Source of the DNA: an uncultured beta proteobacterium
Lineage (GTDB): Bacteria; Pseudomonadota; Gammaproteobacteria; Burkholderiales; Burkholderiaceae_C
DNA length: 39,396 nt
Assembly (NCBI GenBank): GCA_903897925.1
Contig: CAIUDG010000137.1
Location: 1-39,396 of the forward strand
Reading direction: 5' to 3'
Shown: positions 1 through 7,329 of the stretch, one piece after another
Position numbering within the stretch: position 1 is the first letter of the stretch
Layout: every line of letters starts with the position of its first letter
Notes under the pieces: generated by a model
Database searches by the model: none
Seen by the model: only the letters and a program-made list of their open reading frames with translations
What the model was told of the DNA's origin: nothing
Translations under genes and position numbers: made by a program

Positions 1-261
1 ATAGCCACGGGTTGCAATGATGTTCCCAAGCCTGGTGGGGGGCTATACAGTGACTCTGCTACTGTTAAAGATATGCGGTGCATTCACAAAGACGGACAGC
101 ACTGCTTTAACGATGTCTACAAAAAGAGACTCCAAGGGGAAATAGGTGACGTCATTGACCGAGCACTGTCAAGTGATGAGGAAGCCCCCGTAAAGTTGAC
201 GCCGGGACAACGATCCAACTTGCTTGAATCAATATATAAAAATACCCGACTCAAAGACTTA
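1..261 (+). pseudogene. Anti-phage dCMP/dCTP deaminase, fragment upstream of the IS
   Basis: The frame is open from base 1, so the gene starts outside the window. The visible 87 residues include a stretch typical of deoxycytidylate deaminases (ATGCNDVPKPGGGLY) and end in KDL at the insertion element. Removing the IS and one copy of the TTA repeat joins this frame exactly to the fragment at 1392-1916, giving a continuous KDL-IEFSRSVHAEMDA. Proteins of this layout usually carry an N-terminal P-loop kinase-like domain and deplete dCTP/dCMP on phage infection; that domain would lie off the left edge and is not seen. The family call is firm. The anti-phage role is inferred from sequence resemblance and from its place on a mobile island. 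Confidence 0.75.
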
Positions 262-279
262 TACCAATTTGCTTTCAAT
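262..279 (+). repeat. IS630 left terminal inverted repeat
   Basis: TACCAATTTGCTTTCAAT. It matches the reverse complement of 1374-1391 (TACTAATTAGCTTTCAAT) at 16 of 18 positions. Confidence 0.85.
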
Positions 280-293
280 AGAGTAAATAGTTA

Positions 294-323
294 GAATAAC
301 TCCTGAACTTTCGGGAGTTATTC
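294..323 (+). promoter_or_regulatory. Perfect hairpin covering the transposase ribosome-binding site
   Basis: GAATAACTCC (294-303) and GGAGTTATTC (314-323) form a perfect 10-bp stem with a 10-base loop, ending one base before the transposase ATG at 324. The only good Shine-Dalgarno sequence, GGAG at 314-317, lies in the 3' arm. RNA read in from outside the element would fold and hide it. A similar defence against read-through transcription is known in other IS families such as IS10 and IS200. There is no T-run, so this is not a terminator. Confidence 0.6.
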
Positions 324-1389
324 ATGAAGGATCTGATCTCCAACGACAAGGCCACTATCGCTGCCCTTGCCGAACGCCTCAAACGCGCCCAATCTCACTC
401 GGAGTACCAGCGGATCCAATGCGTGCTGATCCGCGCTACCTTGGGTAGTTCAGCCAAGGAGATCGCACAGCTACTTGGCTGGGCCACCACCACTGTCTAT
501 GTGATTCATTCCCGCTGGGCCAAGGAGGGTGAATCCATCTTTGACTTGCGCGGGCGCGGTGGTCGCCACAATCAGCACTTAACTTCCGAGCAAGAGACGG
601 AACTGCTGGTACCCTTTACGAAGATGGCGACGGGCGGCGAGATGCTCCATGTCAGTGAGATAAAGAAGGCGCTTGAAGAACGAGTGGGCGCCCCTGTTGC
701 GGCATCCACCGTCTACCGGATGCTTGACCGGCACGGCTGGCGAAAGGTCGTGCCCCGCCCGCGTCACCCCAAGGCGGATTTTCAAGCGCAGGACGCCTTT
801 AAAAAAACTGCGCAGAGTGGTACGGCACGAGGTCGATCGCCAGGCTGAATGGGACTGCCCAGTACGGTTGATGTTCCAAGACGAGGGACGATTCGGCCTA
901 CTTGGAAAACCCAGACGATGCTGGGCACCCACTGGTGTTCGACCCTGTGTTGGTGCTCGACTACTGCGCAAGTTCAGCTACGCGTTCGCAGCGGTCAGCC
1001 CACATGACGGCGTCATGGATAGCTTGGTTCTTCCATGGGTGAATACCGAGACCATGTCGATGTTCCTGACCATGGTCTCCGAGCGCCACGAGAACGAGTT
1101 CGTCATCATGGTCATGGACCAAGCAGGCTGGCACATTGCCGCCGGGCTTGAGGTGCCGGCCAACATGCGCTTAGTCTTCTTGCCGCCATACAGCCCCGAG
1201 ATCAATCCAGCCGAACACATCTGGGACACCTTGCGCGAGAACACCGTCGGCAATACCGTCTTCGGTTCCTTGGACGCCGCAGACAAGGCACTCAGCGAGG
1301 GGCTGCTATCCCTGGAATTGGATCCACCAAAAATGCAAAGTTTGACAGGCTTTGACTGGATAACATCTATCTCATTGAAAGCTAATTAG
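324..1389 (+). CDS. IS630 transposase, two overlapping frames
   Basis: The first frame (324-848) encodes the helix-turn-helix DNA-binding half, with a winged-helix-like region up to FQAQDAFKK. The catalytic half continues in the +1 frame to 1389. It contains FQDEGRFGL (first Asp), VMDQAGWH (second Asp) and LPPYSPEINPAEHIWD (final Glu), the DDE residues of IS630 transposases. The frames must join at a run of seven A (801-807): reading six A there gives KK-LRRVV without interruption. The change is +1 (or -2), so it is either polymerase slippage or ribosome frameshifting at the A-tract, as known in several IS630 elements, or an inactivating one-base insertion. The full product would be about 355 aa, normal for the family. 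Confidence 0.85.
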
Positions 1390-1391
1390 TA
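1374..1391 (-). repeat. IS630 right terminal inverted repeat
   Basis: Reverse complement TACTAATTAGCTTTCAAT pairs with the left end at 262-279. The transposase stop codon (1387-1389) lies inside this repeat. Confidence 0.85.
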
Positions 1392-1916
1392 TTAATAGAA
1401 TTTTCACGGTCCGTTCATGCCGAAATGGATGCAATCGTGTCGTTGGCCCGTATTGGTGGTGCCGGACTTGAAGGAGCGACTCTATATACGACCACTTATC
1501 CCTGTCACAACTGCGCCAGGCATATTGTCGCATCTGGGATCATGAAAGTCTTTTACATTGAACCATACGAGAAAAGTTTGGCTAGAAAACTTCATGAGGA
1601 TGCAATAGCTTTCGAAACGGAGGAAAGCCATGGGGAGTTACCCAAGCGCGTCGAGTTTTTGCACTTTGAGGGTGTTGCACCACGTCAGTTTCACAACATG
1701 TTCCGCGCAAGTGACCGCAAGAATGATGCCGGCAAATTTATCCCTCTCAGAATTCATGAGGCGGACAAAGCCATGCCTGAGTACCTGGATAGCTACCAAG
1801 ACTTTGAAGCGAAGGCAGTGGAGTTCCTTGAGTCGGAATTGAACTCACTACGCGATCAATCGATCGAAAAATCCCCGTCGGGAGGTTCCGTCGTCAGTAT
1901 AATTGGGGGCTTGTGA
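1392..1916 (+). pseudogene. Anti-phage dCMP/dCTP deaminase, C-terminal catalytic fragment
   Basis: This continues the fragment at 1-261 after the IS. It carries the deaminase zinc site: HAE (codons from 1416) with the proton-shuttling Glu, and PCHNC (about 1501-1515) giving two Cys ligands. About 130 residues typical of the defence-type deaminases follow, including RVEFLHFEGVAPRQFHNMF. An internal ATG at 1425 falls just after the essential HAE, so a product begun there would lack the zinc His and the Glu and should be inactive. The gene is therefore broken by the IS although nothing else in it looks damaged. It ends TGA at 1916, 23 bp before a small gene. Confidence 0.8.
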
Positions 1917-1939
1917 AATGACGATTGAAAGGAGAAGTG

Positions 1940-2137
1940 ATGCAAGAAAAATGCGATACATCTTTTCAGTTGACTTTTGACTTTGATTCAGACTCCGTTG
2001 CTCCCGAGGTTGGTAGGGTTGATAACGTATTTCACTTGAAATTTGGTGAAAAATGCAAGGTTAACGCCAAGTCTTCCGAGGAAGATAAGGCAATACTTGA
2101 GCAAGTTCTGATTAATGCCAGAAAGCTGAAGTGGTGA
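1940..2137 (+). CDS. Small protein of unknown function (65 aa) downstream of the deaminase
   Basis: An ATG at 1940 is preceded by a strong GAAAGGAGAAG ribosome-binding site. An in-frame start at 1925 has none, so 1940 is preferred. The product is acidic in its first half (DFDFDSDS region) and ends ARKLKW; I do not recognise it. It lies 23 bp after the deaminase stop and just before a terminator, so it was probably the last gene of the deaminase operon. It could be an accessory partner or a chance neighbour. There are no membrane segments and no known motif. Confidence 0.55.
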   Translation: MQEKCDTSFQLTFDFDSDSVAPEVGRVDNVFHLKFGEKCKVNAKSSEEDKAILEQVLINARKLKW

Positions 2138-2159
2138 ACTTCATCGGAAGAACTGATAG

Positions 2160-2183
2160 GCCGCACTAAGTTGCGGCTTTTTT
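2160..2183 (+). terminator. Rho-independent terminator after the deaminase operon
   Basis: GCCGCA/TGCGGC forms a 6-bp GC-rich stem with loop CTAAGT, followed by six T (2178-2183). It lies 22 bp after the small gene's stop. Confidence 0.75.
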
Positions 2184-2393
2184 CATGATTAGGTGCCTTT
2201 GGGTCTATATATCTCACATCAAACATCGGTGCGTTCCCTCACCTGACTGTGGACATGCTGACGAAAGAGCCGGGGCGAGATTCCACCAGTGCCTATTGCT
2301 CGACAAGGCAGTCTGCTCTTGCCGTGACTGAGGTGGCGGAAATTATGGGCAGTAGATGCTCTCCAAAATGCAGGTGGCACCCCTAGACAAAAC

Positions 2394-2415
2394 CGCCCCA
2401 AATGGGGCGTTTTTT
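2394..2415 (+). terminator. Rho-independent terminator with no evident gene
   Basis: CGCCCC (2394-2399) and GGGGCG (2404-2409) pair around AAAT and are followed by six T (2410-2415). No upstream coding frame ends nearby. Confidence 0.7.
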
Positions 2416-2603
2416 CAGAATTGGTGGGGGCCGAGGCTCTCTTTGGGCCTAAGTTTTCCTAAGTGAAGTCGTGACTTCCCTGCAGATTCCAGTGCGCATA
2501 CCCCCAGATACCTCGCGCCCTTTCCATTGCTTTGCAGCTTGAATTTCAGTTTCATTTCTTACCTTTCGTTTGGATCTCGATCTCCAAGGAGACTTTGAAC
2601 ACG

Positions 2604-2756
2604 ATGAACAGGGAAGCAAACAACACCAGACATCCGCTGAGGAAGTCCCCGAACAACACTGTGGTCGACACAGCACCGAAGACAGATACGATTGAAAGTT
2701 TAGCCGAATCCGTCATTCACTGCCATGGCATCAACGTGACAGGTCGTATCGAATAA
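2604..2756 (+). CDS. Doubtful small hypothetical protein (50 aa)
   Basis: ATG at 2604 has AAGGAG about 12 bases upstream, slightly far. The product is hydrophilic and matches nothing I know. An in-frame start at 2532 has no ribosome-binding site. It is listed only because it is the best frame in an otherwise empty region. Confidence 0.2.
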   Translation: MNREANNTRHPLRKSPNNTVVDTAPKTDTIESLAESVIHCHGINVTGRIE

Positions 2757-2938
2757 CGCACCCATTGGCTTACTACCGCAATGGCGCATACGTGTCGGCA
2801 GAGCGATTGCAGCGATTAATTGCCATCTCTACTTAGGGCTGACTTTTGCGAGAAATTTACTTCGCTGCAGTGAAGTTGGATGTGAGTAAGGGCACGCCCA
2901 GGCATTTTTAAAGCATAAATGTGAAGATTCGATTAGTT

Positions 2939-3010
2939 CAACTTTGACTGTGTGATGCGTAACCCGTTGATTCATATAGGGTTGGGTTGAGCCCAACTTT
3001 GTCAATGCCC
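2939..3010. other. Probable transposon end and junction with comM
   Basis: comM sequence stops near 3010. Immediately to the left are two copies of CAACTTTG (2939-2946 and 2994-3001), 55 bp apart, and a GTTGGG/CCCAAC hairpin (2981-2997). Read outward on the minus strand the foreign DNA begins TGACAAAGTTGG. Spaced short direct repeats behind a TG-starting end resemble transposase-binding sites at the ends of Tn7-like elements. No transposase of that type is in the window, so this remains an inference. Confidence 0.45.
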
Positions 3011-3913
3011 ACCGGGTCGTGGAGGTGCGCCACCGCCCACCAGGGCCACCGCGCTGGCCGTGTGGTGCGGGGCGCAGGTGGGCCGCAAGCCCCATTGATC
3101 GCACTGAAAGTGTCCGGCAAGGGAACGGATGGCGGCACTTTGCAGCGATTCCTCATGGTCCATATCGGGTAGCAGACCGGCCAGACGCTGGGCCAGCATG
3201 GTCTTGCCCGAGCCGGGTGGCCCACTGAGCAAGAGGCTGTGACCGCCAGCGGCGGCGATTTCCAGTGCCCGCCGCGCTGCCGCCTGGCCTTTGACCTCGC
3301 TCATGTCGGGTTCCGGGCGGCGCTGTCGGGGGCGGGTGTTTTCCAGGCGCTGCCAGCCCGTGGATGGATGGCCTGCGTTAGCCGCCGCGTCGGACGCAGC
3401 CCCTGGTGGCGCAAAAAAGCCGACCACGTCGAGCAAATGGGCGGCGCGGTAGACCGTGGTGCCGGGAACCAGTGCGGCTTCCTCGGCGCTGCCCGGCGGC
3501 AGTACCAGCTGCGCCGGTGGCTTGCCACTCAGGGCCATGGACAGTGCACCGCGCACCGGGCGCAATGCGCCAGTAAGTGACAGTTCGCCGGCGAATTCGA
3601 AGTGCTGCAAGCGCGCCGCATCGATCTGGCCGCTGGCGGCCAGGATGCCCAGGGCGATTGGCAGGTCCAGGCGCCCGGAGTCCTTGGGCAGGTCGGCCGG
3701 TGCCAGATTGACCGTGATGCGCTGGTTGTGTGGAAACACCAGGCCGGCGCTCTGGATCGCGCAGCGCACCCGCTCGCGGGCCTCTTTGACTTCGGTATCG
3801 GCCAGTCCGACCAGGGTAAAGCTGGGCAGGCCATTGGCCAGGTGCACTTCCACCGTAATCCGGGCTGCTTCCAGCCCCCGCAGAGCGCGGCTCTGCACCA
3901 AAGATAAGCCCAT
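3002..3913 (-). pseudogene. comM: ComM/YifB Mg-chelatase-like AAA+ ATPase, truncated
   Basis: ComM is a hexameric helicase-like ATPase that aids branch migration during natural transformation. The start chosen is the Met of MGLSLVQSRALRGLEA, the usual N-terminus; an upstream in-frame Met at 3970 adds 19 unlike residues. The N-terminal Lon-protease-like fold is followed by a Walker A motif (GPPGSGKTML). The frame matches the family through APHHTASAVALVGGG and PRPG, then reads GGH and stops. About 200 residues are missing, including Walker B (normally LFLDELPEF) and the sensor regions, so the product cannot be functional. The break coincides with a change to foreign DNA, so it is an insertion or deletion, not a simple mutation. 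The other half of the gene would be expected left of the window if the island is intact. Confidence 0.85.
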
Positions 3914-4047
3914 TTGGCAATCCCCAAAATAGTGCGTGATATTCAGGTGCGCGCTAAGCTGGCGCACCATTTGCAGGCTAACTGGATTAATGCACAGTGG
4001 TATTCAGGCATGCGTGGCAGTGCATGGCGAATACGTGTTGCACAACA

Positions 4048-4064
4048 TGCACAATTGTTGCGCA
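4048..4064 (+). promoter_or_regulatory. NtrC-like binding site
   Basis: TGCACAATTGTTGCGCA is close to the NtrC dyad TGCAC-N7-GTGCA, 15 bp upstream of the sigma-54 promoter. Another TGCAC lies at 4039-4043 and one at 3991-3995. The spacing is unusually near the promoter, so the precise operator is uncertain. Confidence 0.45.
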
Positions 4065-4078
4065 CAGTTTAAATATCC

Positions 4079-4095
4079 TGGCACGAACTCTGCTT
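4079..4095 (+). promoter_or_regulatory. Sigma-54 (-24/-12) promoter of glnK-amtB
   Basis: TGGCACGAACTCTGCTT has the invariant GG (4080-4081) and GC (4092-4093) separated by exactly ten bases, as required by RpoN. It lies about 85 bp before glnK. Nitrogen-limitation control through NtrC is known for this operon in many proteobacteria and agrees with the dyad upstream. Confidence 0.75.
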
Positions 4096-4160
4096 AATCT
4101 GAACATCTCCTAGTTTGGAGAAGCAGACGAATCCAGCCCGGTGTCTGCAAACCTTTGTAA

Positions 4161-4517
<357 letters not shown>

Positions 4518-4551
4518 AGCCCTTCTTTCAACTATATAAAAGGAAAGAATC

Positions 4552-6093
4552 ATGAAAAAACTGCTTGCATCCCTCGCCTTGGGGCTGGGTTTACTAATGG
4601 GTGGCAACTTTGCCGTCGCCCAAACGGCAGCGCCTGCAGCTGCCGCCTCTGAGGTCAAGGCTGACGCCGCGCCCGCAGCTGCCGCTGCAGCCCCTGCCGC
4701 CGCCGCTTCTGCTGCGGCACCGGCTGCTTCTGACGCTTCTGCGCCCGCTGCACCTCCCGCTCCGAACAAGGGCGACACTTCCTGGATGATGGTTTCCACC
4801 GTGCTGGTCATCATGATGAGCATTCCTGGCCTGGCGCTGTTCTACGGCGGCCTGGTGCGCAGCAAGAACATGCTGTCGGTGCTGATGCAGGTGTTCGTGA
4901 CCTTCTCGCTGATCATTGTGCTGTGGTTCATTTACGGCTACAGCCTGGCATTCACCGAAGGTAATGCCTACATCGGGGGGCTGGATCGATTGTTCATGCG
5001 CGGCATATGGGACAACGTTGCCGGAACCTTCGTCAATGCAGCGACTTTCAGCAAGGGCGTGCCCATGTATGAAATCGTCTACGCAATTTTCCAGGCGACC
5101 TTTGCAGCTATCACTTGCGCCCTGATCGTTGGCTCGTTTGCCGAACGTATCAAGTTCTCCGCTGTGCTGGCGTTCATGGTGATCTGGTTCACTTTCAGCT
5201 ACCTGCCGATCGCTCACATGGTCTGGTACTGGGCTGGTCCTGACGCTTATGTCAGCAAGGACGTGGTTGACAAAGTTAACGCCTCCGCCGGTATGCTGTG
5301 GCAGATGGGTGCGCTGGACTTCGCCGGCGGTACCGTGGTGCACATCAACGCCGCTGTGGCTGGCCTGGTTGGCGCAGTGATGATCGGCAAGCGCGTCGGT
5401 TACGGCAAAGAAACCATGGCGCCTCACAGCCTGACGCTGACCATGGTCGGTGCTTCCCTGCTGTGGGTGGGTTGGTTCGGTTTCAACGCTGGTTCCGCTC
5501 TGGAAGCCAACGGTGTCGCGGCTCTGGCCTTCATCAACACCCTGCTGGCAACGGCTGCTGCGGTGCTGACCTGGTCGCTGGGTGAAGCCATGCACAAGGG
5601 CAAGGCTTCCATGCTGGGCGCTGCTTCCGGTGCTGTGGCTGGTCTGGTGGCGATTACGCCAGCTTGCGGTAACGTCGGTATCGGCGGTGCCCTGGCCATC
5701 GGTCTGCTGTCTGGCTTTGCCGGTCTGTGGGGCGTGACGGGTCTGAAGAAGATCCTGGGCGCTGACGACACGCTGGACGTGTTCGGTGTGCACGGTGTCT
5801 GCGGCATCATGGGTGCCATCCTGACTGGCGTGTTCTGCTCGCCTTCCCTGGGTGGACCTGGCTTTGTTGCTGACTGGGTGACTGGCACTTCCGTGACGCC
5901 TGCTGACTACTCCATCAGCGCCCAAGTCTGGATTCAGACCAAGGCTGTGCTGACCACTGTGGTCTGGTCGGGTGTGGTGTCGATTGTTGGCTACTACATC
6001 GTTGACAAGACCATCGGTCTGCGTGTTGCTGAAGAAGAAGAACGCGAAGGCCTGGACATCAGCTCGCACGGCGAAACAGCGTACAACCGCTAA
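4552..6093 (+). CDS. amtB: Ammonium channel AmtB
   Basis: AmtB is a trimeric inner-membrane ammonium channel gated by GlnK. The 513 residues start with a signal peptide (about 1-23, ending FAVAQ). A low-complexity Ala/Pro/Ser segment follows (about 25-73), then the eleven-helix channel from KGDTSWMMVSTVLV. The two pore histidines are seen in GGTVVHINAAVAG and DVFGVHGVCGIMG. The long Ala-rich linker makes it longer than the roughly 430-residue Escherichia coli protein. Similar extensions occur in other betaproteobacteria, so this is not damage. AAAGGAAAGAATC precedes the ATG. The long antisense frame opposite it is a composition artefact. Confidence 0.95.
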   Translation: MKKLLASLALGLGLLMGGNFAVAQTAAPAAAASEVKADAAPAAAAAAPAAAASAAAPAASDASAPAAPPAPNKGDTSWMMVSTVLVIMMSIPGLALFYGGLVRSKNMLSVLMQVFVTFSLIIVLWFIYGYSLAFTEGNAYIGGLDRLFMRGIWDNVAGTFVNAATFSKGVPMYEIVYAIFQATFAAITCALIVGSFAERIKFSAVLAFMVIWFTFSYLPIAHMVWYWAGPDAYVSKDVVDKVNASAGMLWQMGALDFAGGTVVHINAAVAGLVGAVMIGKRVGYGKETMAPHSLTLTMVGASLLWVGWFGFNAGSALEANGVAALAFINTLLATAAAVLTWSLGEAMHKGKASMLGAASGAVAGLVAITPACGNVGIGGALAIGLLSGFAGLWGVTGLKKILGADDTLDVFGVHGVCGIMGAILTGVFCSPSLGGPGFVADWVTGTSVTPADYSISAQVWIQTKAVLTTVVWSGVVSIVGYYIVDKTIGLRVAEEEEREGLDISSHGETAYNR

Positions 6094-6158
6094 TCGACGA
6101 ACGCATAGCGATATTCGTATCAGGGTCCGGGAAGCCGCTGCGGCGCTTCCTGTGACAG

Positions 6159-6207
6159 CAGCCCGGTTGAACTCGGTAACTCCGATGTTCCTCCGGGCTG
6201 TTTTTTT
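6159..6207 (+). terminator. Terminator after amtB
   Basis: CAGCCCGG (6159-6166) pairs with CCGGGCTG (6193-6200), followed by seven T (6201-6207). The 26-base loop is long but the stem and T-run are good. Confidence 0.7.
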
Positions 6208-6345
6208 GCCTGTTTGCAAGGGACAATGCAGCCATCCTTTTGTGCCGCGTTTTCGCGCCCAAGCCATGTTCCAGATTTTCTGTCTGTGTTTTTCAGTGCC
6301 CAGTGCAGCATGCCTTTGGGCACCTGCAGCAGGCGCAGCCTTGCC

Positions 6346-7263
6346 ATGACGCCGCTCTGGCAGGCGCTGGGTAGCACGCGCTGCGCCCTGGGTGAATCGC
6401 CGTTCTGGCATCCGAACGAACAGATGCTGTACTGGGTCGATATCAGCGGCCGGCAGCTGTTGCGCGCCAATGTTTATATGGGCACGGTGCAGACCTGGGA
6501 TATGCCCAGCGAACCCGGCTGCATCGCACCGGCGCGCAGCGGCGGCCTGGTGATCGCCTTGCGTGACGGGGTGTTCCGGGCGCGCCACTGGGGCGGCGCG
6601 CTGGAGTTGCTGGTGCGCTTGCCCTATGACAGCTCGGCGCTGCGTGCCAACGACGGCAAGTGCGATGCGCTGGGGCGCTTTTGGGTTGGCACCGTGGATG
6701 AAGGCAAACAACTGCAGGCGGCGGCCCTGTATTCGGTGGATGGCCGGGGTGCGCAGCCACTGGTGCAAACCCATGCCGACCAGGCCCTGACGGCGAACGG
6801 TCTGGCCTGGAGTCCGCACGCCGACGTGCTGTACTGGGCCGATACGCCACGCCATCAGGTGTCTGCATGGAACTATGCGCTGGATAGCAATACGCTGCAG
6901 GCGCGGCGCACCTATTTGCAGTTCCCACCCAAGCCGCCGGGCTGGCACTGGACCGATAGCAGCTACCAGGGGCGACCCGATGGTGCCGCAGTGGATAGCC
7001 AGGGCAACTACTGGGTCGCCATGTATGAAGGGCGCCGGGTTTGCCAGTTTTCTGCGGACGGCAGTTTGCTGCAACAGCTGGAGACTCCGGCGCAGTGCCC
7101 GACCATGCCCTGCTTCGGCGGCGAGGACCTGAAAACCTTGTACCTGAGTTCAGCCCGCCATGGCCGCAGCGCTGATGAACTGGCACGCTATCCCGACTCA
7201 GGCGCGCTATTTTTTACCCGCGTAGATACGCCCGGACTGCCGGTGAATTTCTACCACGGCTGA
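6346..7263 (+). CDS. SMP-30/gluconolactonase-like calcium-dependent lactonase
   Basis: A six-bladed beta-propeller of the SMP-30/LRE family, 305 residues from the ATG at 6346 (MTPLWQALGSTRCALGESPFW). An upstream in-frame ATG at 6214 would begin 6 bp after the amtB terminator and adds 44 residues unlike the family, so it is rejected. The metal-binding residues are present: Glu in GESPFW, Asn in ANDGKCD, Asn in TANGLAWS and Asp in RPDGAAVD. Relatives hydrolyse sugar lactones such as gluconolactone. The substrate here is unknown, and the neighbouring glycolate genes do not define it. Confidence 0.82.
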   Translation: MTPLWQALGSTRCALGESPFWHPNEQMLYWVDISGRQLLRANVYMGTVQTWDMPSEPGCIAPARSGGLVIALRDGVFRARHWGGALELLVRLPYDSSALRANDGKCDALGRFWVGTVDEGKQLQAAALYSVDGRGAQPLVQTHADQALTANGLAWSPHADVLYWADTPRHQVSAWNYALDSNTLQARRTYLQFPPKPPGWHWTDSSYQGRPDGAAVDSQGNYWVAMYEGRRVCQFSADGSLLQQLETPAQCPTMPCFGGEDLKTLYLSSARHGRSADELARYPDSGALFFTRVDTPGLPVNFYHG

Positions 7264-7329
7264 GTTTTTCAACGACTAGCAGCTAAAAAATTCACGCAGG
7301 CGGTGCTGTGCCGCGCTTAACATCCGCGC

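Larger units (their letters stand above)
262..1391 (+). mobile_element. IS630-family insertion sequence (about 1130 bp)
   Basis: The ends are 18-bp imperfect inverted repeats (16 of 18 match) at 262-279 and 1374-1391, flanked on both sides by TTA (259-261 and 1392-1394). This contains the TA dinucleotide that IS630/Tc1-mariner elements duplicate. The element encodes one DDE transposase split over two frames. It sits inside a deaminase gene, and removing it with one TTA restores the reading frame, so the insertion is probably fairly recent. The length is normal for the family. Confidence 0.9.
2184..3001. other. Mostly non-coding stretch at the island end
   Basis: Apart from a second terminator (2394-2415) and one doubtful small frame (2604-2756), I see no convincing gene. 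The base composition is less GC-rich than the chromosome to the right of 3010, as expected for acquired DNA. The terminator at 2394 must end some transcript; a small RNA within about 2220-2415 is possible but I recognise no family. Confidence 0.4.

Noticed and set aside
1425..1916. An independent small deaminase starting at ATG 1425
   Set aside because: This start lies after the HAE motif; the product would lack the zinc His and catalytic Glu. The upstream codons continue the interrupted gene.
2219..2401. Minus-strand 60-codon frame
   Set aside because: It has no ribosome-binding site or recognisable sequence, and it overlaps a terminator.
4594..7074. An 826-codon open frame on the minus strand opposite amtB and the SMP-30 gene
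   Set aside because: It spans two well-identified plus-strand genes and their terminator, and its product is Gln/Arg/His-rich without motifs. It is a GC-composition artefact.
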